Source of the DNA: Nitrospirota bacterium | GTDB taxonomy: Bacteria > Nitrospirota > JACRHL01 | Direction of reading: 5' to 3' | Assembly (NCBI GenBank): GCA_016212085.1 | Contig: JACRHL010000006.1 | Location: 237,237-301,236, forward strand | DNA: 64,000 nucleotides | In this document: in pieces, positions 43,774-53,700 of the stretch | Layout: each line of letters starts with the position of its first letter | How positions within the stretch are numbered: the first letter of the stretch is position 1 | Notes under the pieces: generated by a model | The model's input: only the letters and a program-made list of their open reading frames with translations | The model's database searches: none | What the model was told of the DNA's origin: nothing | Program-made: the position numbers and the translations under genes

Positions 43774-44331
43774 TTACGGCGTGTTGGTGACCGTGCCGGC
43801 GGCGCCGTTCATGGCGTGGGTGGAGAGCAGCGCGCCGGTGGTGCCCACGAACGCCAGGTTGTCCAGCGCCAGCACCGCGTTGTTGGCCTGGGTGCCGTCG
43901 ATGGTGAAGCTGAGCTTGGCCAGCGTGGTGCTGCCCGCATTCCCCTGCACGTCGGTGAGGCCGATCACCAGGGTGTTGGCGGCGCCCTGGTCCGTGGCGG
44001 CGGCCACCTGGGTGGCGTTGGCGCCGTTCACGGTGATGCCGTCGAAGGTCATCCAGCTGCTGTCGTAGGTCAGGTCCGCGGCCACGCCCGCCTGGGTGGT
44101 GGTCAGGTCCAGGGTGCCCTCCACGCTGCTCAGCACCAGGTCCAGCACCAGCACGTTCTGGGTGGATGCGGCCGGGTCGAACACCACGCTCAGGAGGTTG
44201 CTGGACCCCACCGCCCCCGCCGGCGTGAAGGCGACGTTGCTGGTCGTCGTGCCCCCGCCCCCGCCGCCACAGGCGGCCAGCGCCAGGCTCAAGGCAGTGG
44301 CTGTCAGGACACGTTTCAGATTATCCCTCAT
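43774..44331 (-). CDS. Lipoprotein with cohesin-like domain
   Basis: 185 residues. Signal peptide II with lipobox LAAC (Cys21), then six Gly; Gly at +2 favours the outer membrane. Residues about 45-180 look like a cohesin beta-sandwich: LLSVVFDPAASTQNVLVLDL, LTYDSSWMTFDGITV, LVIGLTDVQGNAGSTTLAKL and a hydrophobic end. AAGGGG precedes ATG 44331. It starts 8 bases after a protease that ends in a dockerin, and the cluster contains another dockerin protein, so this is the natural candidate receptor. Cohesin assignment is by pattern only. Confidence 0.65.
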   Translation of the reverse strand: MRDNLKRVLTATALSLALAACGGGGGGTTTSNVAFTPAGAVGSSNLLSVVFDPAASTQNVLVLDLVLSSVEGTLDLTTTQAGVAADLTYDSSWMTFDGITVNGANATQVAAATDQGAANTLVIGLTDVQGNAGSTTLAKLSFTIDGTQANNAVLALDNLAFVGTTGALLSTHAMNGAAGTVTNTP

Positions 44332-44339
44332 GATCCCCT

Positions 44340-46364
44340 TCACGGCGTCACCTTGTGGCCCATGTGGGCCTTGAGAATGGTCAGGTCGGCGCTGGTCACG
44401 TTGCCATCGCCGTCCAGGTCGAAGGTGGTGTCGGTGCTGGCCGCGCTCACGGCGGCGGCCAGGGACACCAGGTCGAATCCGTCCACCCGGTCGGCGGTGA
44501 TGCCCGCCTTGCGGTTCACGTTGCCCAGCAGCGCCACCGTCGGGTCGCTGTCGGGAATGGTGGCCGCCGCATCGTGGGCCACCACCTGGTAGGCGCCCAC
44601 GCCGCTGGTGGCGCCGCCGGCGTGAACGGTGCTGGTGCCGCTCACGCCGCTGGCGACGGGGGCCGCGCCCCGGGTGATGGTGTAGGTGACGGTGGTGCCC
44701 ACGGGAGCCGGCGGCGCCACCCAGTGCACGGTGACGTTGTTGCCCGATGTGGTCAGCCACGCCTCGGGCGGACGCGGCAACTGGAAGTGCTCATCCGCGT
44801 CGGGGATGCCGGCGTCGTTGTCCGCCACGCTGTCCAGCGCCCTCTTGGCCTTGAGCAGGCCGAAGCCGTGCACGTTGTCGATCCCGGTCTGGGCGCCGGT
44901 GGCCACGGCGGCGAAGGACAGGGTCTTTTCCAGGTCCAGCACCGGCATGTCGGGATAGGCGGACAGGAGCAAGGCCGCCACGCCCACCGCGTGCGGCGCC
45001 GAGAACGACGTGCCGGTGGCGCCGGCGGCGTTCTGCTGGCCGCCGTTGCTGAAGTCGGCCACCACCACCCCCTCGCCCGGCGCCACGGCGTTGGGATAGG
45101 GCCGAAAGGTCAGGGAGGTGTCCACGAACGCGGCGCCGGCGGCGGCGCGGCCGGTGCAGTTGGACTCGCCCTTGCCGCTGTCGGCCCACAGGTACCCCAG
45201 GCTGTTGGTGGCGCCCACGGCGAACACCTCCTTGTAGGCCGCCGGCAGATGGGGCGCGGCGTCGTTGCCGGAGGAGGCCACCAGGAACACCCCGAAGGTG
45301 TTGCGCAGGGCCTGGATGGCCGTGAGCAGCGGCGCGGTGTCGGCCAGGTTGGCACCGCAGGCGGTACCCACGTCGGCGGAGACCACCTCCCAGCTCATGT
45401 TGATGATGTCGGGCGGGGTGGAAAGGCCCGCCAGCCACTCCAGGCCGGCGATGGCGTGGGACATGTTGGCGTCGCCATTGTCGTCGAAGATGCGCACGCC
45501 GATCCAGCGGGCGTCCGGGGCCACGCCCAGGGGCACGTCCGGGGTGCCGGTCAGGTCGCCGCCAAAGATCAGGCTGCCCACGCCGGTGCCGTGGCCCGGG
45601 CTGTTGCCGGCGCCCTGCTCGGTGGGCACGGCGGAACCGGGGCAGACGCTGCTGGCGCTGCCGGTGGAGGGATCGACCACGTCGCACCAGCCGTTGGCGC
45701 CGCCCTCGAAGGCGCTGCCCGCCAGGGCCGGGTGGCGCACGTCCACGCCGGTGTCCATCACCGCCACCACCACGTCCTGCCCCCGGTAGCCCAGGGCCCA
45801 CATGTCGGCGGCCTCGACGCCCTTGGTCGCGTCGCCACCCAGGTTCCAGGCGTCGGCGTTGGTGGTGGAGCCGAACTGCCCCAGCGGGGTGACGGCCGGG
45901 TCCTCCGGCAACCGCAGCGGCAGGTCGGCCACGATCACCGCATCCGGGTGGCTGGCGGCCAGCCGGGCGATGGCGGCGGGGGTGGCCTTCATGGCCACGG
46001 AGTTGGTCAGCCACAGGGGCAGCACGTCGCTCACCTCGCCCAGGGCGGCCTTCACCCGCAGGTCGGCCATGAGCGGCGCCTGGGCGGCGCGCGCGTTGGC
46101 CTTTTGGGCCTTGGCGATGGCCTTGTGGCGGCCCGGACCCTGCTCACCCGCCACGGCGGGCGGCAGCGGAATCTCGGGCAGCGAGACGATGACGGGGATG
46201 CGCTCGGAAGCGCCGGCCTTGGCCAATTGCCCGGCCAGCCCCTCCCCCACCCCGCCCGCATGGGCGGTGTGGGCAAACAACAACAGGATGATCAGACCGA
46301 CCACGCGGCCCCGCCCGGTACGGACGGCGCCCCTCATGGCTCGCGCGATGGGGATTTTCAGCAT
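44340..46364 (-). CDS. Subtilisin-like serine protease (S8) with C-terminal dockerin
   Basis: 674 residues. Signal peptide about 20-36 (IILLLFAHTAHA), propeptide to about 165, then an S8 domain with catalytic Asp near 203 (VAVMDTGVD), His near 258 (GHGTGVGS) and Ser near 453 (GTSFSAPHAVG). A fibronectin-like domain (about 540-610) and a dockerin pair follow: first repeat degenerate (GNVNRKAGITADRVDG), second canonical (FDLDGDGNVTSADLTILK). Secreted protease expected to attach through the dockerin. The ATG at 46364 lacks a good ribosome binding site. Eighteen bases separate it from the His-rich lipoprotein gene upstream. Confidence 0.9.
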   Translation of the reverse strand: MLKIPIARAMRGAVRTGRGRVVGLIILLLFAHTAHAGGVGEGLAGQLAKAGASERIPVIVSLPEIPLPPAVAGEQGPGRHKAIAKAQKANARAAQAPLMADLRVKAALGEVSDVLPLWLTNSVAMKATPAAIARLAASHPDAVIVADLPLRLPEDPAVTPLGQFGSTTNADAWNLGGDATKGVEAADMWALGYRGQDVVVAVMDTGVDVRHPALAGSAFEGGANGWCDVVDPSTGSASSVCPGSAVPTEQGAGNSPGHGTGVGSLIFGGDLTGTPDVPLGVAPDARWIGVRIFDDNGDANMSHAIAGLEWLAGLSTPPDIINMSWEVVSADVGTACGANLADTAPLLTAIQALRNTFGVFLVASSGNDAAPHLPAAYKEVFAVGATNSLGYLWADSGKGESNCTGRAAAGAAFVDTSLTFRPYPNAVAPGEGVVVADFSNGGQQNAAGATGTSFSAPHAVGVAALLLSAYPDMPVLDLEKTLSFAAVATGAQTGIDNVHGFGLLKAKRALDSVADNDAGIPDADEHFQLPRPPEAWLTTSGNNVTVHWVAPPAPVGTTVTYTITRGAAPVASGVSGTSTVHAGGATSGVGAYQVVAHDAAATIPDSDPTVALLGNVNRKAGITADRVDGFDLVSLAAAVSAASTDTTFDLDGDGNVTSADLTILKAHMGHKVTP

Positions 46365-46382
46365 TTTTTTGTGTCCGGAAAA

Positions 46383-46943
46383 TTACAGTACGGGCCAACC
46401 CAGCACGGCAACGTCGCCGACGTGGATATCGACCTTGGCGCCGGGGCGGATCTTCCCGTGCGGATTGGCGAAGATGACGAAATACAACTGGTCGGTGTGC
46501 GCCTTGCCGGACTTGGACCGGAACCAGCCGCGATGGTCGGGGGGGACGTGGGCGATCACGTCATTGTCGTGGTCGACCACGACGATGTTGACCGTGGACG
46601 ACTCGCGCACGACGGCATAGGCCTTGTCCGGGTCCAGCACCTTGTAGCGCAGGTCGAGCATGCCCCCGCCACCGGTGGTGTGCAGGGTAACCAGCTCGAT
46701 GCCCAGCTCCTCGGCCAGGCGCTCGGCGCCAACGGCCTTGGCGGTGGGGATGGCGTCGTCGGAAGGGTGGCCCGCCGCGTGGTGGCTGGCCATGTCGTGG
46801 GCGTCGTGCCCCATGTCCTGGTGATGGGCGCCTTGCTCCACGCCCAGGTCATGGGCGCAGCCGGCAAAAACGCCAAGCACCCCCGCAAGCAGCAGCTTGG
46901 GGAGCACCGTCTTCAGTCGATGGCAATGGGTAACCCGATCCAT
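46383..46943 (-). CDS. His-rich lipoprotein
   Basis: 186 residues. Lipobox VFAGC (Cys29) followed by a His/Met/Asp-rich stretch (HHQDMGHDAHDMASHH) with the composition of a copper or other metal chaperone. The rest (about 80-186) forms a beta-rich domain ending DIHVGDVAVLGWPVL; I do not recognise it. In a cluster with multicopper oxidase genes a role in copper delivery is plausible, but not shown. Confidence 0.7.
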   Translation of the reverse strand: MDRVTHCHRLKTVLPKLLLAGVLGVFAGCAHDLGVEQGAHHQDMGHDAHDMASHHAAGHPSDDAIPTAKAVGAERLAEELGIELVTLHTTGGGGMLDLRYKVLDPDKAYAVVRESSTVNIVVVDHDNDVIAHVPPDHRGWFRSKSGKAHTDQLYFVIFANPHGKIRPGAKVDIHVGDVAVLGWPVL

Positions 46944-46986
46944 GGTTCCACTGGCTCCAGTTTGTCTGTTCCGGGTGCCGCTTTGA

Positions 46987-47023
46987 GACGGGGCCCCACG
47001 ACCTCATGTCGGGGGGCCCCGTC
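46987..47023 (-). terminator. GC hairpin after the PEP-CTERM gene
   Basis: GACGGGGCCCC (46987-46997) and its complement (47013-47023), 15-base loop, 36 bases past the stop at 47059. No T-run. Confidence 0.45.
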
Positions 47024-47058
47024 AACGGATGCCCGGACTGTGTCTCGCGCTTGACGCG

Positions 47059-47673
47059 CTATGCGGTTTCGATCAGGGCGCGCTTGCGGCGGCCCCACAG
47101 CACCAAGCCCAGCAGGCCGGATGCCATGAGCAGCAGGGTGCCCGGCTCGGGGACGACGTTCACGGTGATCTCGCTGGCGAGATCGAACATCGCGGCGAGC
47201 GGCTCGCCGAAGTACACGCCGCCGTTCACGTCCAGGGTGAAGCTGCCGACCGCGCTGGCCACCAGCTCGAAGGACGCCAGCAGCACATCGGGCAGCGGCC
47301 CGCCGTCCGTGTCGCGGGAGAAGATGAGGCTGCTCATGTTGCCGCCCCAGATGAACTCGTTATCGGCACCCAGCAGGGTGAACGGCGAGGCCACGTAGCC
47401 GGCGGCCCCGTTCAGCAGGTTGGTGGTCAGCCCGCCCGCGTTCAGGTTCAGGCCGTAGGCGGTGAGCGGCGAGCGCGGAGCGGGCATGCCGGCCCCGCTC
47501 AGGTAGAGGTTCACCGTGGCCGTCTCACCGGTCAACAGGGTGATGTTGCCGTGGGCGTCGGTGGGCGCCTGGAGGTACACCGGCAGCGCCTGGGCGGTGC
47601 CGGTGAACAGCCCCAGCATGGCGGCCAAGCCCAGACATTGAAGAAGCTTTTGGGTCATCCGCTTGCGAATCAC
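47059..47673 (-). CDS. PEP-CTERM sorted exported protein
   Basis: 204 residues. Signal peptide about 1-29 (LAAMLGLFTGTAQA). The ending VPEPGTLLLMASGLLGLV then GRRKR is a full PEP-CTERM sorting signal, implying that an exosortase (not in the window) processes it. The mature part is beta-rich (GETATVNLYLSGAG, LTAYGLNLNAGG) and may itself be cohesin-like, as is common in PEP-CTERM proteins. GTG start 47673 is chosen because GGAG lies eight bases upstream, whereas the ATG at 47658 has none. It lies between the giant protein and the lipoprotein. Confidence 0.85.
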   Translation of the reverse strand: MIRKRMTQKLLQCLGLAAMLGLFTGTAQALPVYLQAPTDAHGNITLLTGETATVNLYLSGAGMPAPRSPLTAYGLNLNAGGLTTNLLNGAAGYVASPFTLLGADNEFIWGGNMSSLIFSRDTDGGPLPDVLLASFELVASAVGSFTLDVNGGVYFGEPLAAMFDLASEITVNVVPEPGTLLLMASGLLGLVLWGRRKRALIETA

Positions 47674-47706
47674 AACACATTCTCCTTAGTGCGAGTCACC
47701 AAATCC

Positions 47707-47734
47707 GGCCCCGCCCGGCGCACCGGGCGGGGCC
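47707..47734 (-). terminator. Perfect 12-bp hairpin after the giant gene
   Basis: GGCCCCGCCCGG and its complement with the 4-base loop lie 14 bases past the 47748 stop. Very stable; no T-run, so it may protect the mRNA end or attenuate. Confidence 0.55.
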
Positions 47735-47747
47735 ATCCATTCAACCC

Positions 47748-50700
47748 CTAGGGCGTGGTGTAGATGACCATCCACGCCTGGAAGTCCAGGTTATTGATCT
47801 GCCCGTCGGCAACCAGGTCGGCCGCCGCCAGGTAGTTTTCGTCTCCGAACTGCGCGTTCATCGCGCCGATCAGCAGGCCGTAGTCGACCAGGTCGACGAC
47901 GCCGTCACCGTTCAGGTCGCCCGGCACGGCCCCGCCGCCCGCCGCCGCCTCCACCACCACGGTGATGGATGCGGAGCCAGCGCCGCCGTCCGGATCCGTC
48001 GCCGTCAGCGACACCGTGTAGGTGCCGGCGGCGGCGAAGGTGTGGAAGGTCGACGGGCTGGCCGACTGCGTCGTCACGTTGCTCCCGCCCACGTCCCAGT
48101 TCCAGACGAAGGTCAGGCTGCCGTTGTCGACCGGGCTCGGATCCGACGCGGTGCCGATGAATGCAATGGGCGTGCCAGCAACCCCGGCCATGTCGAACCC
48201 GCCATTCAGCGTCACTGCGGGCGCCACGTTGGCGATGTCCGCGATGAAGTTCGCGACCACCGTGCCGTCCACGTCCAAACTGACCACATATTGACCACTA
48301 TTGGCGAAGGTTTTATCCACCTGCGCGCTGGTGGCCTCGGTGCCGTCGCCGAACTGCCACTGGTACTGGGTGCCCACGAAGGCGGAGCCGTCGAAGTGCA
48401 CCGGCACCCCTTCCTGGCCGTTCACGGTGGTGGCCGTTCCCGCCACCGCGTCGATGCAGGACTGGGTCACCGTGCCGTCCTTGGCGCGCTCGTCCGCGCC
48501 GGCGTCGTAGCAGCCGTCGATGGGACGGGCGTCGCCGTCAAAGTCGCCGGCGGGGGCCGTCACGATACCACCACCGAAGCTGCTCGCCGCATATTGCAGT
48601 GCCGGCGAGTTGGACTTCACGTGGTAGTTGCCCTGGCGCTGCATCACCTCGTTGAAGGTGATCGTCACCGGCACCGCCAGCGGGTGGACCGCCACCTCGC
48701 CCGCGGAGCGCACCACGTCCGCCCGCAGGGCGAAGTCGTAGGGCAGCTCGAAGTTCGGGTCCTGGCCCAGTTGGTTGGTGGTGCCCTGGGCGAACGGCAG
48801 CGGGGCCAGGCCCTGCGCCGAGAACAGGTTGTTGCTCACCTCGCTCAGCGCGCCCACGACCAGGTACAGCGACAGGTCGAAGACACCGCGCTCCACCAGG
48901 TTGCCGCCGGTGGTGCCCGGCACGTACACGAACGTGTAGGCCTTGTTGTCCCAGAACACGTTGTTGTACAGGGCCGGATTGCTGTGCAGCGGCGCACCCA
49001 CCTGCTGAACGGCGGTGGTGTTGCGATACACCACCATGCCCGCCGAGTGCGGACCCGGGTCCATCAGCACCGTGCCCGCCGTCGAGGTGGACACGTTGTG
49101 GGCCACGGTGTTGTTGATGAACACCAGGTTCAGGCTGTCCTGCACCTTGACGGTGCCCTGGGCGGACGCGATGTTGTTCACCATCACGTTGTTCTCGACC
49201 ACGACGGGCGCGTCGACGGTGCGGAAGAACTTCATCGCCGCGCCATCCTCCGTGGCCACGTTGCCCTGGAAGAAGTTGTTCGCCACGGTCACCGGGCCGG
49301 TGCCCAGCTGACCGGAATCGCCCACCACGTTCGGCTCCTTCACCACCAGCGCGCCACCGTCGGTGAACGACCAGTTGAAGAGGAACTCGTTGTGGTCGAT
49401 GCTGGCGCCACCGGTGGCGGTGGTCTTGTGGACCATGCCGCCGCCCTCGATGGTGGTGCCGTTGGCGCAGAACAGGTTGTGATCGACACGGTAGTCGGTC
49501 ACGCCGCCGTAGATGCCCACGCCGCCGGCCTCGTTGAACGTGCCGCCGAACTCCACGCCGTTGCGCTCGATCACGTTGTGGTGGATGCGGATGCCCGAGA
49601 GGGTGTTGTCCACCGCATTCGGGAAGCCCACGCCGATACCGCCCGTGTAGACGCCGAAGTTGTTCTGCACGCGGTTGTTGCTGATCTGCGTGTTGTCGGC
49701 GAACGCCTCCACGTGCACGCCGCCGCCCAGCCTGCCGCCCTGGATGGACAGACCGTCCACCCGCGAGCCCGGCCCACCCTGGGTGCCCAGCACCAGCACG
49801 GGGGAGTAGAGCTGCGCGATCGGGTGCTGGCCGTTCACGTCCGCCAGGCCGGAGCCGGTGATGGTGGCCAGCGCGGCCGTCCAGTTGAGCTGGTCGATCG
49901 GCGTCATGAAGGCGCCGTCGATCTTGCTGGCGTCGGGGCCATAGCCCTGGAGCGAGACGCCGTTGTACAGAACCACCTCGTCGCGGAGGATGGTCGGGGC
50001 GGCCGCGGTGCCGGGGATCAGCACCACCGCGCCAGCCGGCGCGCCGTTGACGGCGGCCTGCAACGTGGTGGTCACGTTCACGAACACCGGGTTGTAGCCG
50101 GCGCCGGTAACGTGGATGGTCATGCCGTTGACGCCCACGTGATCACCGGAGATCTCGTGGCGCACCAGCTCCAGCTGGCCCGGCCCGACCGGCGCGTTGG
50201 CCAGGGCCACGGTGATCTGGGTGTTGCTCCAGGTCACGTCGCCGGCAGGCAGGTCGATGCCGCCCAGGCGCACCGTTCCCACGGGGCCGAAGTCGGACCC
50301 GTAGATGGTGATGCTGTCCGCCTGGCTGCCGTAGGGCTGGCTGACGTAGCTCAGCTTCGGCTCCAGGCTGCCCGGCGTGCAGACGATGTCCTGCCCGGCC
50401 AACTGGCCGTTCACCGGGGTCAACGCCATGTCGGCGTAGTTGGTCTTGCCCGGGTAGAACTCGAACGTCATCCGCAGCGTGTCGAAGTTCGTGTTGAAGT
50501 ACGGGTCCGGATTCTGCGCCGTGCCCGGGTCGTTGGCGAACACGTTGAACACGTTGGGCGCCATGCCCGCAGGGCTCGGCACCGTCACCGTGTTGGTGGA
50601 CGGCAGGATGGCCTCGAAGAAGCCGTTCCGGTCCGTGTAGACGCGGACCACCTCGCGGCCGCTGTAGTCGCGGATCGAGACGGGCACGCCCTCGACGCCG

Positions 50701-53700
50701 GCCTTGTCGCCAAACTGGGTGCGGGCGATGTCGTTCTCCAGCACCAGGTTGTTGTTCACGAAGCCCTTCACGCGGGCCGGCAGCGGCACGTCGGTGAAGA
50801 GGAAGAACTCGGTGCCGGTGTTCGAGCCCTTGGAGACCTCGACCATCTTCATGTTGCACAGGTTGGGCCGCTTGTCGCCCAGCTTGCCGTAGCTCGGGAC
50901 CTCCGGATCGGTCACGTCGTACTTGGGACCGACGCACCCGGACGGGTACAGCAGCGGGGCCACCGGCGCCGCCGCCGGGTTGGCGCGCCAGTTGTCACCC
51001 TGGTAGTTCACGTTGTGGTCGTTGTCGGTCACCACCTTGTAGAAGGCCGGCGGCACCACCTCGACGATGTACTTGCCCTCCGCCAGCGGCGAGCAGGCGG
51101 TATCGCCCTGATCGAACACCGCGTTGGGGCCGGTCGCGTCGTCGCGGCAATCCTGGAAGAACTGCCAGCCGCCATCGAACACCGCCGGACGCACCGAGTT
51201 CCAGGTGCGCAGCACCTCGGGACAGTTGGCGTCCACCAGGACCGGGTCGCCGTTGGCGTTGGTGATGGTGTGGTAACGGGCCGGGTCCGCCGCCAGGGTG
51301 GCCGCGAAGTTCGGGTCCGTCAGGTAGGCCGGGTCCAGCGGGCACTCGGTGGGGGGACTGTCGGTGTAGCTGTCGGCGGACACGATCCCGAGCAGACGGC
51401 CGGAACGGGCCGCGCCAGTGACCGGATCAACCACCAGTTGGCCGGTGTTGGGGTCGATGATGGCCTCGTGCAGGTGCAACTCCACGCCGGCGATGCCCGG
51501 CTCCCACGGATCGGCCCCGGCCTGCTTGGCCTCCACCTCGTTGCGGGTGGTCGCGTAGAACACGATGCCCGAGATGCCGCCGTTGACCTGGCCGGGGTTG
51601 GTCGCCTCGTCCTGGATGGTCAGCGGATAGGGCTTCTTGCCCCAGTCAATGGTGTTGGTACCGCCCTCGATGCCGAAGCTGCCGATGGTCAGCACCGGGC
51701 CGGTGTGGGTGGTCTCCTCCACCGGCGGCTCACCCAGCATGGTCAGGTGGGAGCCGGCCACCACGTGGGCGCCGGTGCCCGCCAGGCGGGCATACCCCAC
51801 CGCCGGAATCATCCAGTGGCCGAAGGGGAAGAAGTGGCGGATGCGGTACTCGCCCTTCTCGTCGGTGATGGTGGCGTACAGCGCCGAGCCGTCACGGTGA
51901 ACCACGTCCACCGCCTCGCCGGGCAGGCCCGGCTCGCCGGCATCCTGGACGCCGTTCTCGTTGTTGTCCAGGAACACGGTGCCCTTGAGCTGGGCCCACC
52001 AGTCGGGAATGGGCAGCACCTGGAGGCCGTTGGTGTTGAAGCGCGGATCGTACATGACGATGTTGCGGTTCTCGGTGACGCCACCGCCGGCGCTCGCCAC
52101 CAACTGGGGAACCTGGGTGGTGTAGATGGCCATGATGAAGTCGAGGGCGTCGTCGAACACGACCACCTCGTAGGCGCCGTCGGCCACGCCGGTGATGTTG
52201 AACTCACCGTTCTGGTTGCCGCGCACCAGGGCCATCAGCTCGCCGTTGCCGCCGATGTGGTTGAGGGCGACCCACGGGCGGTCCACCGGCGTGAAGGCGC
52301 CATCCTTCACCACGAACGGCGGGCGCGACGGCTCCACCTTGACCACCTTGCCCGAAACGGTGCCGGTACCGACCTCCGGGCCACCGTGACCGCACAGGCC
52401 GAAGGCGCAGGGGCGGACGAAACCGTGCAGCGTGAAGGCGTTGGTCTCCTGCGGCCAGATGCCCGCGTTGCCCTCGGTGGCCCACACGTCGTTGACCTTG
52501 GAACCCTCGATGGTGGTGGTCTGGATCCAGTCGGTGCCCTCCGGCGGCAGCGCGAACACGCCGAACTTGCCACGGGCCAGGTTCTCGATGCTCAGGAAGC
52601 CGTTCTGGTCCGTGTAGCACACGCCGCCGGTGCCCGGAACCAGGGTGCCGGGCCAATCGGCGCCGTTCAGCGCCGGGTCCATGGTGTACTGGCTGCAGAT
52701 GGGGTTGCCGTGGATGTCGGTGGTCACCTGGCCACCCAGGTTGTCCTCGATATACACGCGGAAACGCTCCGCCATCGGGTCGCCGTGCGCGTCCAGACGG
52801 GACGGGGCGACCTCGAAGGGGCGATCCCACTGCCCGTTCAGGGGGTTCATGTCGTCGAAGATCTGGATCGCCAGGCGCGACACGGGCAGCGGGTCGGCGA
52901 GCACCTCGACGGTGACCGCCGTCGCGGCGCCATTCACCACCTCGAAGGCCTTGCCGTCGAGCTTGTGGAGACCGCCGTCACGGATGGCCTGGGTCGGATT
53001 GGGGCTCTCCGCGTTCGGGTTGATGGTCTGCGCGGTCACGAAATAGCGGCCGTCGGGCAGCGTCACCATGTTGTTGGCGCCCCCCGTCACGGTGCCCGCG
53101 TACACCACCGGGCTGTAGCTGGCCATGCTCTCGTCGGATGAGCACTCGGTGTACAGGACACCGCCGCGCATCACCGAACAGGTGCCGTCCGCCGGGTTGT
53201 AGCGGTGGGTGTTGTCCTCGGTGATGAGGAACTGGAAGTCGTTGACCGGGGTGCCCGTGGCGCCGTTGGTCAGGCCGCCTTCCGGCACCTCCACCACGTT
53301 GACGGTCACCATGGCGGTGCCGAGCGTGCCACCGGGGTTGGAGCCCTCGGCCGCGCTCACCACGGTGAGGTTGAACGAGGTCTCGGTGATGCCGCCCTGG
53401 CCATCCGCCACGTGCACGCGCACCGGGAAGGTATACGTGCCCTCCGGCGAGGCCGCCGCCGTCCAGCTGATGACGCCGGAGGCATTGTCGATGGCCATGC
53501 CCACGGGCGGGCCGACCAGGGTGTAGGTGAGCAGGTCCAGATCCGGGTCGTCGGCAACCACCGTGCGGCTGAAGGCGGTGGTGGCCGCGATGCTCTCGTC
53601 GGTCACGCCGGCCACGAACACCGGCTTCTGGTTCACGTCGAGGGTCAGGTCGAAGCTGAACGACTGGGTGCTGACGGGCGCACCGACCCCGTCGGTCACG

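Noticed and set aside
48042..53141. An open frame of 1699 codons on the plus strand, antisense to the giant protein
   Set aside because: Very high G+C and codon bias remove stops from the opposite strand. The translation is His/Arg/Gly/Val-rich without domain structure or a ribosome site.
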